This document shows, piece after piece, positions 10,489-22,387 of a DNA stretch of 64,000 nt. Each line of letters begins with the position of its first letter. Position 1 is the first letter of the stretch. The notes under the pieces were generated by a model. The model searched no databases, was not told the DNA's origin, and saw only the letters and a list, made by a program, of their open reading frames with translations. The stretch lies in contig WPIO01000345.1 of assembly GCA_009760855.2 (NCBI GenBank), forward strand, positions 1-64,000, read 5' to 3'. Both the position numbers and the translations under genes were made by a program. This stretch comes from Cristatella mucedo (Eukaryota; Bryozoa; Phylactolaemata; Cristatellidae).

Positions 10489-11975
10489 CATTTCGCACGA
10501 GTTCGCAGCAGATCGCGGATGATCTACACACTTTAAATCTGCTCGTCGGAGCATGTGGTAGCTTGCAGAAGAGCAATGCAATTCGCTTTAAGCCATTCGC
10601 ATTTGGATAACTCATTTCGCACGAGTTGGCAGCAGATCCCCGAATATTGTTACACTGAAAATCTGCCCGTTGGAGCATAAGGTAGCTTGCAGAAAAGTGA
10701 TGCAATTCGCTTTAAGCCATTCGCATTTGGATAACTCATTTCGCACGTGTTCGCAGCAGATTGTTAAATATCTACACTTTAAATCTGCTTATCGGAGCTT
10801 GTGGTAGCTGGCAGCTGAGTGCCGCACATTGTTTTAATCCATTCGCACTTGAATACCTCAGTTCGCACGACTTCGCAGCAGATCGCGGATTATCTACACA
10901 CTTTAAGTCTCCTTGACACACCGTGCTGTACCTCGCAGCAGAGTGCTGCACCTTCTCTTAGGCTATTCGCAATTGAATAACTCATTTCGTTCGAGTTCGC
11001 AGCAGTTCGCGGAATATGTAGACACTTTTAATCTGCTCGTTGGCGCGTGTGAGAGCTGACAGAAGGTTGATGCAATTTGTTTTAAGCCATTTGCACTTGA
11101 ATAACTCTTTTCGCACGACTTCGCAGCAGATCGTGGAATATCTACCGACTTTCAATCAGCTTGTCGGAACGTGCAGTAGCTGGCAGCTGAGTGCTGCAAC
11201 TTGTTTTAGTCCATTCCCACTTAAATAGATCATTTCGCACGAGTTCGCTGTAATTAGCGGAATACTTTTACACTTCAAATTCTCTCGTCGTACCGTGCGG
11301 TAGCTTGCAGCAGAGTGCTGCACCTTGTTAAAAGCCATTCGCACTTGACTAACTCATTTCGTACGAGCTAGCAGCTGATCGCAGAATATTTTGAAATTTT
11401 AAATCTGCTCGTAGCAGCGTGCGGTAGCTGGCAGCAGAGTGCTGCACCTATTTTTAGGCCATTCGAACTTGAATATCTCATTTCGCACGAGTTCGCTGCA
11501 GATCGCGGAATATATTCACTATTTAAATCAGCTCGTCGAAGTGTGCGGTCACTTGGTGCAGAATGCTACACCTTGCTTTAAGCAACTTGCACTTCAATGA
11601 TTCATTTCGCACGAGTTCGCAGACGATTGCGGAATATTTACAAAATTCTAATCTGCTCGTCAGAGCCTGCGGTAGCTTGGAGCAGAGTGCTACACCTTGC
11701 TTGAGGCCATTCGCACATGAATAGATCATTTCAATCGAGTTCGCAGCAGATCGCGGAATATCTACACGATTCAAACCTGCTCTTGGCAGCATGCGGTAGC
11801 TTGCAGCAGAGTGCTGCACCTTGTTTTAAGCCATTCCCACTTGAAAAAACTCATTTCGCTCGAGTTGGCAGCAGTTCGCGGCATATGTAGACACTTCAAA
11901 TCTGCTCGTCGGAGCGTGTGGTAGCTTGCAGCAGAGTGCTGCACCTTTCTTTAAGCTATTCGCACTTCTATAATT
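10489..11975 (+). repeat. 12-mer HOR copy 8 (1,487 bp)
   Basis: It has one extra A in the A-run at the end of M11 (near 11,843-11,848), the same run that is two A longer in copy 1. Otherwise it is as copy 2. Confidence 0.95.
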
Positions 11976-13461
11976 CATTTCGCACGAGTTCGCAGCAGAT
12001 CGCGGATGATCTACACACTTTAAATCTGCTCGTCGGAGCATGTGGTAGCTTGCAGAAGAGCAATGCAATTCGCTTTAAGCCATTCGCATTTGGATAACTC
12101 ATTTCGCACGAGTTGGCAGCAGATCCCCGAATATTGTTACACTGAAAATCTGCCCGTTGGAGCATAAGGTAGCTTGCAGAAAAGTGATGCAATTCGCTTT
12201 AAGCCATTCGCATTTGGATAACTCATTTCGCACGTGTTCGCAGCAGATTGTTAAATATCTACACTTTAAATCTGCTTATCGGAGCTTGTGGTAGCTGGCA
12301 GCTGAGTGCCGCACATTGTTTTAATCCATTCGCACTTGAATACCTCAGTTCGCACGACTTCGCAGCAGATCGCGGATTATCTACACACTTTAAGTCTCCT
12401 TGACACACCGTGCTGTACCTCGCAGCAGAGTGCTGCACCTTCTCTTAGGCTATTCGCAATTGAATAACTCATTTCGTTCGAGTTCGCAGCAGTTCGCGGA
12501 ATATGTAGACACTTTTAATCTGCTCGTTGGCGCGTGTGAGAGCTGACAGAAGGTTGATGCAATTTGTTTTAAGCCATTTGCACTTGAATAACTCTTTTCG
12601 CACGACTTCGCAGCAGATCGTGGAATATCTACCGACTTTCAATCAGCTTGTCGGAACGTGCAGTAGCTGGCAGCTGAGTGCTGCAACTTGTTTTAGTCCA
12701 TTCCCACTTAAATAGATCATTTCGCACGAGTTCGCTGTAATTAGCGGAATACTTTTACACTTCAAATTCTCTCGTCGTACCGTGCGGTAGCTTGCAGCAG
12801 AGTGCTGCACCTTGTTAAAAGCCATTCGCACTTGACTAACTCATTTCGTACGAGCTAGCAGCTGATCGCAGAATATTTTGAAATTTTAAATCTGCTCGTA
12901 GCAGCGTGCGGTAGCTGGCAGCAGAGTGCTGCACCTATTTTTAGGCCATTCGAACTTGAATATCTCATTTCGCACGAGTTCGCTGCAGATCGCGGAATAT
13001 ATTCACTATTTAAATCAGCTCGTCGAAGTGTGCGGTCACTTGGTGCAGAATGCTACACCTTGCTTTAAGCAACTTGCACTTCAATGATTCATTTCGCACG
13101 AGTTCGCAGACGATTGCGGAATATTTACAAAATTCTAATCTGCTCGTCAGAGCCTGCGGTAGCTTGGAGCAGAGTGCTACACCTTGCTTGAGGCCATTCG
13201 CACATGAATAGATCATTTCAATCGAGTTCGCAGCAGATCGCGGAATATCTACACGATTCAAACCTGCTCTTGGCAGCATGCGGTAGCTTGCAGCAGAGTG
13301 CTGCACCTTGTTTTAAGCCATTCCCACTTGAAAAACTCATTTCGCTCGAGTTGGCAGCAGTTCGCGGCATATGTAGACACTTCAAATCTGCTCGTCGGAG
13401 CGTGTGGTAGCTTGCAGCAGAGTGCTGCACCTTTCTTTAAGCTATTCGCACTTCTATAATT
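11976..13461 (+). repeat. 12-mer HOR copy 9 (1,486 bp)
   Basis: Same order and lengths as copy 2. I saw no difference by eye. Confidence 0.95.
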
Positions 13462-14947
13462 CATTTCGCACGAGTTCGCAGCAGATCGCGGATGATCTAC
13501 ACACTTTAAATCTGCTCGTCGGAGCATGTGGTAGCTTGCAGAAGAGCAATGCAATTCGCTTTAAGCCATTCGCATTTGGATAACTCATTTCGCACGAGTT
13601 GGCAGCAGATCCCCGAATATTGTTACACTGAAAATCTGCCCGTTGGAGCATAAGGTAGCTTGCAGAAAAGTGATGCAATTCGCTTTAAGCCATTCGCATT
13701 TGGATAACTCATTTCGCACGTGTTCGCAGCAGATTGTTAAATATCTACACTTTAAATCTGCTTATCGGAGCTTGTGGTAGCTGGCAGCTGAGTGCCGCAC
13801 ATTGTTTTAATCCATTCGCACTTGAATACCTCAGTTCGCACGACTTCGCAGCAGATCGCGGATTATCTACACACTTTAAGTCTCCTTGACACACCGTGCT
13901 GTACCTCGCAGCAGAGTGCTGCACCTTCTCTTAGGCTATTCGCAATTGAATAACTCATTTCGTTCGAGTTCGCAGCAGTTCGCGGAATATGTAGACACTT
14001 TTAATCTGCTCGTTGGCGCGTGTGAGAGCTGACAGAAGGTTGATGCAATTTGTTTTAAGCCATTTGCACTTGAATAACTCTTTTCGCACGACTTCGCAGC
14101 AGATCGTGGAATATCTACCGACTTTCAATCAGCTTGTCGGAACGTGCAGTAGCTGGCAGCTGAGTGCTGCAACTTGTTTTAGTCCATTCCCACTTAAATA
14201 GATCATTTCGCACGAGTTCGCTGTAATTAGCGGAATACTTTTACACTTCAAATTCTCTCGTCGTACCGTGCGGTAGCTTGCAGCAGAGTGCTGCACCTTG
14301 TTAAAAGCCATTCGCACTTGACTAACTCATTTCGTACGAGCTAGCAGCTGATCGCAGAATATTTTGAAATTTTAAATCTGCTCGTAGCAGCGTGCGGTAG
14401 CTGGCAGCAGAGTGCTGCACCTATTTTTAGGCCATTCGAACTTGAATATCTCATTTCGCACGAGTTCGCTGCAGATCGCGGAATATATTCACTATTTAAA
14501 TCAGCTCGTCGAAGTGTGCGGTCACTTGGTGCAGAATGCTACACCTTGCTTTAAGCAACTTGCACTTCAATGATTCATTTCGCACGAGTTCGCAGACGAT
14601 TGCGGAATATTTACAAAATTCTAATCTGCTCGTCAGAGCCTGCGGTAGCTTGGAGCAGAGTGCTACACCTTGCTTGAGGCCATTCGCACATGAATAGATC
14701 ATTTCAATCGAGTTCGCAGCAGATCGCGGAATATCTACACGATTCAAACCTGCTCTTGGCAGCATGCGGTAGCTTGCAGCAGAGTGCTGCACCTTGTTTT
14801 AAGCCATTCCCACTTGAAAAACTCATTTCGCTCGAGTTGGCAGCAGTTCGCGGCATATGTAGACACTTCAAATCTGCTCGTCGGAGCGTGTGGTAGCTTG
14901 CAGCAGAGTGCTGCACCTTTCTTTAAGCTATTCGCACTTCTATAATT
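13462..14947 (+). repeat. 12-mer HOR copy 10 (1,486 bp)
   Basis: Same order and lengths as copy 2. I saw no difference by eye. Confidence 0.95.
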
Positions 14948-16433
14948 CATTTCGCACGAGTTCGCAGCAGATCGCGGATGATCTACACACTTTAAATCTG
15001 CTCGTCGGAGCATGTGGTAGCTTGCAGAAGAGCAATGCAATTCGCTTTAAGCCATTCGCATTTGGATAACTCATTTCGCACGAGTTGGCAGCAGATCCCC
15101 GAATATTGTTACACTGAAAATCTGCCCGTTGGAGCATAAGGTAGCTTGCAGAAAAGTGATGCAATTCGCTTTAAGCCATTCGCATTTGGATAACTCATTT
15201 CGCACGTGTTCGCAGCAGATTGTTAAATATCTACACTTTAAATCTGCTTATCGGAGCTTGTGGTAGCTGGCAGCTGAGTGCCGCACATTGTTTTAATCCA
15301 TTCGCACTTGAATACCTCAGTTCGCACGACTTCGCAGCAGATCGCGGATTATCTACACACTTTAAGTCTCCTTGACACACCGTGCTGTACCTCGCAGCAG
15401 AGTGCTGCACCTTCTCTTAGGCTATTCGCAATTGAATAACTCATTTCGTTCGAGTTCGCAGCAGTTCGCGGAATATGTAGACACTTTTAATCTGCTCGTT
15501 GGCGCGTGTGAGAGCTGACAGAAGGTTGATGCAATTTGTTTTAAGCCATTTGCACTTGAATAACTCTTTTCGCACGACTTCGCAGCAGATCGTGGAATAT
15601 CTACCGACTTTCAATCAGCTTGTCGGAACGTGCAGTAGCTGGCAGCTGAGTGCTGCAACTTGTTTTAGTCCATTCCCACTTAAATAGATCATTTCGCACG
15701 AGTTCGCTGTAATTAGCGGAATACTTTTACACTTCAAATTCTCTCGTCGTACCGTGCGGTAGCTTGCAGCAGAGTGCTGCACCTTGTTAAAAGCCATTCG
15801 CACTTGACTAACTCATTTCGTACGAGCTAGCAGCTGATCGCAGAATATTTTGAAATTTTAAATCTGCTCGTAGCAGCGTGCGGTAGCTGGCAGCAGAGTG
15901 CTGCACCTATTTTTAGGCCATTCGAACTTGAATATCTCATTTCGCACGAGTTCGCTGCAGATCGCGGAATATATTCACTATTTAAATCAGCTCGTCGAAG
16001 TGTGCGGTCACTTGGTGCAGAATGCTACACCTTGCTTTAAGCAACTTGCACTTCAATGATTCATTTCGCACGAGTTCGCAGACGATTGCGGAATATTTAC
16101 AAAATTCTAATCTGCTCGTCAGAGCCTGCGGTAGCTTGGAGCAGAGTGCTACACCTTGCTTGAGGCCATTCGCACATGAATAGATCATTTCAATCGAGTT
16201 CGCAGCAGATCGCGGAATATCTACACGATTCAAACCTGCTCGTGGCAGCATGCGGTAGCTTGCAGCAGAGTGCTGCACCTTGTTTTAAGCCATTCCCACT
16301 TGAAAAACTCATTTCGCTCGAGTTGGCAGCAGTTCGCGGCATATGTAGACACTTCAAATCTGCTCGTCGGAGCGTGTGGTAGCTTGCAGCAGAGTGCTGC
16401 ACCTTTCTTTAAGCTATTCGCACTTCTATAATT
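14948..16433 (+). repeat. 12-mer HOR copy 11 (1,486 bp), right-edge copy
   Basis: Full-length and in order. It carries G at 16,242 in M11 (CTCGTGGCAGC) where the ten copies to its left have T. G is also the state in the related M11-type monomers at about 19.1, 22.9, 42.3 and 49.1 kb, so this edge copy keeps what looks like the ancestral base. Confidence 0.95.
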
Positions 16434-17181
16434 CATTTCGCACGAGTTCGCAGCAGATCGCGGATGATCTACACACTTTAAATCTGCTCGTCGGAGCATG
16501 TGGTAGCTTGCAGAAGAGCAATGCAATTCGCTTTAAGCCATTCGCATTTGGATAACTCATTTCGCACGAGTTGGCAGCAGATCCCCGAATATTGTTACAC
16601 TGAAAATCTGCCCGTTGGAGCATAAGGTAGCTTGCAGAAAAGTGATGCAATTCGCTTTAAGCCATTCGCATTTGGATAACTCATTTCGCACGTGTTCGCA
16701 GCCGATTGCGGAATATCTAGAAACTTCAAATCTGCTTATCGGAGCTTGTGGTAGCAGGCAGCTGAGTGCCGCAGATTGTTTTAATCCATTCGCACTTGAA
16801 TACCTCAGTTCGCACGACTTCGCAGCAGATCGCAGATTATCTACACACTTTAAGTCTCCTTGACACACCGTGCTGTACCTCGCAGCAGAGTGGCTGCACC
16901 TTCTTTTAGGCTATTCGCACTTCTATAATTCATTTCGCACGAGTTCGCAGCAGTTCGCGGAATATGTAGACACTTCAAATCTGCTCGTTCGCAGTGTGTG
17001 AGAGCTGGTGCAGAGTGTTGATGCAATTTGTTTTAAGCCATTTGCACTTGAATAATTCGTTTCGCACGACTTTGCAGCAGATTGTGGAACATTTACCGAC
17101 TTTCAATCAGCTCGTCGGAAGCGTGCAGTAGCTGGCAGCTGAGTGCTGCAATTTGTTTTAGTCCATTCCACTTAAATAGAT
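16434..17181 (+). repeat. Decaying right edge of the 12-mer HOR array
   Basis: M1 (16,434-16,557) and M2 (16,558-16,681) are intact. M3 (from 16,682) is chimeric: after GTGTTCGCAGC it switches to a CGATTGCGGAATATCTAGAAA variable block like that near 17,572, then returns to M3-like sequence. The M4, M5 and M6 slots (about 16,805, 16,931 and 17,058) still follow HOR order, but they are diverged and slightly lengthened (126 and 127 bp for M4 and M5). M4 ends with the CTTCTATAATT tail normally found on M12. At 17,182 the M7 slot holds a different monomer type and HOR order ends. Confidence 0.85.
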
Positions 17182-19288
17182 CACTTCGCACGAGTTCGCA
17201 GCAGATCGTGAAATATCTACACACTTTAAATTTGCTTATTGGAGCGTGCGGCAGCTGGCAGCGTAGTGCCACACCTTGTTTTAAGCCATTCGTTCTTGAA
17301 TACCTCATTTCGCACGACTTCGCAGCAGATCGTGGATTATCTACACACTTTAAATCTTCTTGACAAACCGCACTGTAGCTGGCAGCAGAGTGCTGCACCT
17401 TCTCTTAGGCTATTCGCAATTGAATAACTCATTTCGTTCGAGTTCGCAGCAGATCCCCGAATATTGTTACACTGAAAATCTGCCCGTTGGAGCGTGTGGT
17501 AGCAGGCAGCAGAGTGATGCAATTTGTTTTAAGCTCCGTGCACTTAAATAACTCATTTCGCAAGACCTCGCAGCCGATCGCGGAATATCTAGAAACTTCA
17601 AATCCCCTTGTCGCAGCGTGCAGTAGCAGGCAGCAGACTGATGCAAATTGATTTAAGCCATTCGCACTTGAATTACTCATTTCGCACGAGCTGGCAGCAG
17701 ATCGCAGAATACCTGGACACTTCATATCTGCTCGTCGCAGCGAGCAATAGCTGGCAGCAGAGTGGTTTAATTTAGTTTAAGCCATTCGAACTTGAATAAC
17801 TCATTTCGTACGAGTTCGCAGAAGATCGCGGAATATTTCCTCGCTTCCAATCAGCTCGTCGCAGTGTGAGGTCGCTGGGTGCAGAGTACTGCACCTTGCT
17901 TCAAGCAACTTGCACTTCAATAATTCGTTTAGCACGAGTTCGCGGCAGATTGCGGACCATTTACACACTTTTAATCAGCTCGTCGGAGCATGCGGTAACT
18001 TGCAGGAGAGTGATGCAATTTTTTTTAAACCATTCGAACTTGAATGACTCATTTCGCACGAGTTCGCAGCAGATCGTAGAATATCTACAAACTTTAAATC
18101 TGCTTATTGGAGAGTGCGGCAGCTGGCAGTTGAGTGCCACATCTTGTTTTAAGCCATTCGTTCTTGAATACCTCATTTCGCACGACTTCGCAGCAGATCG
18201 TGGATTATCTACACACTTTAAATCTTCTTGACAAACCGCACTGTAGCTGGCAGCAGAGTGCTGCACCTTCTCTTAGGCTATTCGCAATTGAATAACTCAT
18301 TTCTTTCGAGTTCGCAGCATTTCGCAGAATATGTAGACACTTTTTATCTGCTCGTCGGAGCGTGTGAGTGCTGACAAAAGGTTGATGAATTTTGTTTTAA
18401 GCCATTAGCACTTGAATAACTCTTTTCGCACGACTTCGCAGCAGATCGTGGAATATCTACAGACTTTCAATCAGCTTGTTGGAACGTGCAGTAGTTGGCA
18501 GCTGAGTGCTGCACCTTGTTTTAGTCCATTCGCACTTAAATAGGTCATTTCGCACAAGTTCGCTGCAGCTTGCTGAATATTTTACACTTCAAATCTGCTT
18601 GTCGTACCGTGCGGTAGCTGGCAGCAGAGTACTGCACCTTGTTAAAAGCCTTTCGCACTTGACTAACTCATTTCGTACGAGCTAGCAGCTGATCGCCAAA
18701 TATCTAGAAATATCGAATCTGCTCGTCGCCGCGTGCAGTAGCTGGCAGCACAGTGCTGCACCTTTTTTTAGGCCATTCGAACTTGAATGACTCATTTCGC
18801 ACGAGTTCGCAGCAGATCGCGGAATATTTTCATACTTCAAATCAGCCCGTCGCAGTGTGAGATCGCTGGGTGCAGAGTACTGCACCTTGCTTCAAGCAAC
18901 TTGCACTTCAATAATTCGTTTAGCACGAGTTCGCGGCAGATTGCGGAATATTTACACACTTTTAATCAGCTCGTCGGAGCATGCGGTAGCTTGCAGGAGA
19001 GTGCTGCACCTTCCTTGAGGCCATTCGCACATGAATAGATCATTTTAATCGAGTTCGCAGCAGATCGCGGAATATCTACACGATTCAAACCTGCTCGTGG
19101 CAACATGCAGTAGCTGGCAGCAGAGTGCTGCACCTTGTTTTAAGCCATTTGCAATTGAAAAACTCCTGTCGCTCGATTTGGCAGCAGTTCGCGGAAATGG
19201 TATACACTTCAAATCTGCTCGTCGGAGCGTGCGGTAGCTGGCAGCAGAGTGCTGCACCTTTCTTTAAGCTATTCGCACTTCTATAATT
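17182..19288 (+). repeat. Diverged monomer block, about 17 monomers
   Basis: These are single monomers of mixed type without a local HOR period. Several are collinear with 53.7-55.5 kb at an offset of about 36.3 kb. For example, the GATCCCCGAATATTG monomer near 17,450 corresponds to the one near 53,790, and the type spanning 18,682-18,885 corresponds to 55,014-55,217. Just before 19,289 lie M11- and M12-like monomers ending in CTTCTATAATT. Confidence 0.85.
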
Positions 19289-19799
19289 CATTTCGCACGA
19301 GTTCGCAGCAGATCGCGGATGATCTACACACTTTTAATCTGCTTGTCGGAGCATGGGGTAGCTTGCAGAAGAGTGATGCAATTCGCTTTAAGCCATTCGC
19401 ATTTGGATCACTCATTTTGCACGAGTTCGCAGCAGATTGTTGAATATCTACACTTTAAATCTGCTTGTCGGAGCGTGCGGTAGCTGGCAGCTGAGTGCCG
19501 CACGTTGTTTTAATCCATTCGCACTTGAATACCTCAGTTCGTACTACTTCGCAGCAGATCGCGAATTATCTACACACTTTAAATCTCCTTGACACACCGT
19601 GCTGTAGCTCGCAGCAGAGTGCTGCACCTTATTTTTGGCTATTCGCAATTTAGTAACTCATTTCGTTTGAGTTCGCAGCATTTCGTGGAATATGTAGACA
19701 CTTTTTAAGTGCTCGTCGGAGCGTGTGAGATCTGGATGAATAGTCATGCAATTTGTTTTAAGCCATTTGCACTTGAATAAATCTTTTCGCACGACTTCG
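19289..19799 (+). repeat. Link block of about 4 monomers, M1/M3/M4-like
   Basis: It starts with the M1 GATGATCTACACAC type, then GATTGTTGAATATC (M3-like), then CTTGACACACCGTG (M4-like). It is collinear with 56,735-57,250 and with the first half of the 10-mer variant near 48.1 kb. Confidence 0.8.
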
Positions 19800-22370
19800 C
19801 AGCAGATCGCAGATTCTCTGCACACTTTAAATCGTCTCGTCGGAGCGTGAGGCAGCTGGCAGCAGAGTGCTGCACCGGGTTTACAGCCATTCGAACTTAA
19901 TTAACTCATTTCGGACGAGTTAGCCGCGGATAGCGGAAAATTTTCATACTTCAAGTCAGCTCTTCCAAGCTTGCTGTAGCTGGCAGCCGAGTACAGCATC
20001 TTGTTTTATGCCACTCACACTTCAATAATTCATTTCGCTCGAGTTCGCAGCAGATCGCGGAATATCTAGACACTTTAAGTCATCTTCTCCCATCGTGCAG
20101 TAGCTGGGAGCAGAGTGATTTATTTGTTTTACGCCAGTCGCACTTGATTAACTCCTTTCGCACAAGTTCGAAGCAGATCGCAGATTATCTACACACTTTT
20201 TATTTGCTCCTGGCAGCGAGCAGTCTCTGGCAGCACAGTGCTGCACCTAGCACTAAGCCATTCACCCTTGAATAACTCATTTCGTACGAGTTCGCAGCAG
20301 TTTGCGGAATATGTAGACACTTTTAATCTGCTCGTCGGAGCATGCTGTACCTAGCAGCAGAGTGATGCAATTTGTTTTAAGCCGTTCGCACTTGAATAGC
20401 TCATTTCGCACGAGCTGGCAGCAGATCGCGGAATACCTAGACACTTTAAATCTGCTCATCGCAGCGTGCAATAGCTGGCAGCAGAGTGGTTTAATTTAGT
20501 TTAAGCCATTCGAATTTGAATAAGTCATTTCGTACGAGTTCGCAGCAGATCGCGGAATATTTTCACACTTCAAATCAGCTCGTCGTAGTGGGAGGTCGCT
20601 GAGTGCAGAGAGCTGCATCTTGCTTTAAGCAACTTGCACTTCAATAATTCGTTCCGCACGAGTTTGCAGCAGATTTCGGAACATTTACACACTTTTAATC
20701 AGCTCATCGGAGCATGCGGTAACTTGCAGAAGAGTGATGCAATTTTTTTTAAACCATTCGAACTTGAATGACTTATTTCGCTCGAGTTCGCAGCAGATCG
20801 CGGAATATCTACACACTCTAAATCTGCTTATTGGAGCCTGCGGCAGCTGGCAGCTGAGTGTAACACCTTGTTTTAAGCCATTCGTTCTTGAATACCTCAT
20901 TTCGCACGACTTCGCAGCAGATCGCGGATTATCTACACACTTTAAATCTCCCTGACACACCGTGCTGTAGCTCGCAGCAGAGTGCTGCACCTTCTTTTAG
21001 GCTAATCGCAATTGAAAAACTCATTTCGTTCGAGTTCGCAGCAGTTCGCGGAATATATAGACACTTTTAATCCGCTCGTCGGAACGTGTGAAAGCTGGCA
21101 GAAGAGTGATGCAATTTGTTTTAAGCTATTACCACTTGAATAACCCTATTCGCACGACTTTGCAGCAGATCTTGGAATATCTACAGACTTTAAATCAGCT
21201 TGTCGGAACGTGTAGTAGCTCGCAGCTGAGTGCTGCACCTTGTTTTTAAGCCATTTGCACTTAAACTGATCATTTCGCACGAGTTCGCTGCAGATCGAAG
21301 GAAAATTTCACACTTCAAATCTGCTCGTCGTACCGTGCGGTAGCTGGCAGCAGAGTGCTGCACCATGTTAAAAGCCATTAGCACTTAACTAATTCATTTC
21401 GTACGAGCTATCAGCTGATCGCGGAAAATCTAGAAACTTCAAATCTGCTCGACGCAGCGTGCGGTAGCTGGCAGCAGAGTGCTGCACCTTGTTTTAAGCC
21501 ATTCGCCCTGGAATGACTCATTTTGCACGAGTTTGCAGCAGATCGCTGAATACCTAGAAACTTCAAATCTGCTCGTCGCAGCGTGCAATAGCTGGCAGCA
21601 GAGTGGTGCAATTCGGTTTAGGTTAATCGCTTTTGAATAACCTATTTCGAACGAGTTCGCAGCAGATTGCGGATTCTCTACACACTTTAAATCTGCTTCT
21701 CGGAGCGTGCAGCAGCTAGATGCAGGGTGCTGCACCTAGTTTTGAGCAATTCGAACCTTAATAACTCATTTCGGACGAGTTCGCCGCTGATAGCGGAATA
21801 TTTTCACAGTTCAAATCATCTCGTCGCAGTTTGCTGCAGCTAGCTGCAGAGTACTGCACCCTTCTTTAAGCCACTTGCACTTTAATTATTCATTCCGCAC
21901 GAGTTCCTAGCGGATTGCAGGATATCTAAGCACTTTTACTTTGCTCGTCGGAGCGTGCATAGCTGGCAGCAGAGTGATGCAATTTTTTTTAAGCCATCCG
22001 CACTTGAATAACTCCTTTCGCACGAGTTCGCAGCAGATCGCAGATTATCTACACACTTTAAATCTCCTTGACACACCGTGCCGTAGCTCGCAGCAGAGTG
22101 CTGCACCTTATTTTAGGCTATTCGCAATTGAGTAACTCATTTTGTTCGAGTTCACAGCATTTCTCGGAATATGTAGACACTTTTTATCTGCTTGTCGGAG
22201 CGTGTGAGAGCTGGTAGAAGAGTGATGCAATTTATTTTAAGCCATTAGCACTTGAATAACTCTTTTCGCACGACTTCCCAGCAGATCGTGGACCTTCAAC
22301 AGACTTTCAACCAGCTTGTCGGAACGTGCAGTAGCTGGCAGCTGAGTGCTGCACCTTGTTTTAGTTCATT
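19800..22370 (+). repeat. Partial superunit U0
   Basis: From the GCAGATTCTCTGCACAC monomer near 19,810 onward, the order matches 24,640-27,211 at an offset near 4,838 bp, and also 57,610-60,190. It includes one 9-monomer block (20,946-22,061). To its left the match to U1 stops, so this is a truncated superunit at the left boundary of that array. Confidence 0.85.
20946..22061 (+). repeat. 9-monomer block, single copy in U0 (1,116 bp)
   Basis: It runs from one M4-like monomer with ATCTCCCTGACAC to the next with ATCTCCTTGACAC, exactly 9 x 124 bp. The same block is single-copy in U1 and near 58.8-59.9 kb, and multi-copy in U2 and U3. Confidence 0.85.
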
Positions 22371-22378
22371 CGCACCTT

Positions 22379-22387
22379 AAAAAAAAA
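22379..22387 (+). repeat. A9 run, superunit marker
   Basis: A short A-run replaces the usual TAGATCATTT spacing between an M6-like and an M7-like monomer. It recurs at 27,220-27,228 (A9), 33,807-33,818 (A12) and 41,752-41,760 (A9). The equivalent site near 60,193 reads CACCTTAATAGATCATT without the run, so the run arose before the superunits multiplied. Confidence 0.85.

Noticed and set aside
1-16433. CRISPR-like regular repeat pattern
   Set aside because: Repeat units are contiguous and 124 bp, with no short conserved repeat separated by unique spacers and no cas genes.
1-16433. Alpha satellite or mouse minor satellite
   Set aside because: The 124-bp unit length and the sequence do not match the 171-bp or 120-bp families as I know them.
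16434-17181. Sharp transposon-type or site-specific boundary at the end of the HOR array
   Set aside because: HOR order continues in a diverged form for several monomers, and no terminal repeats or target duplication are visible.
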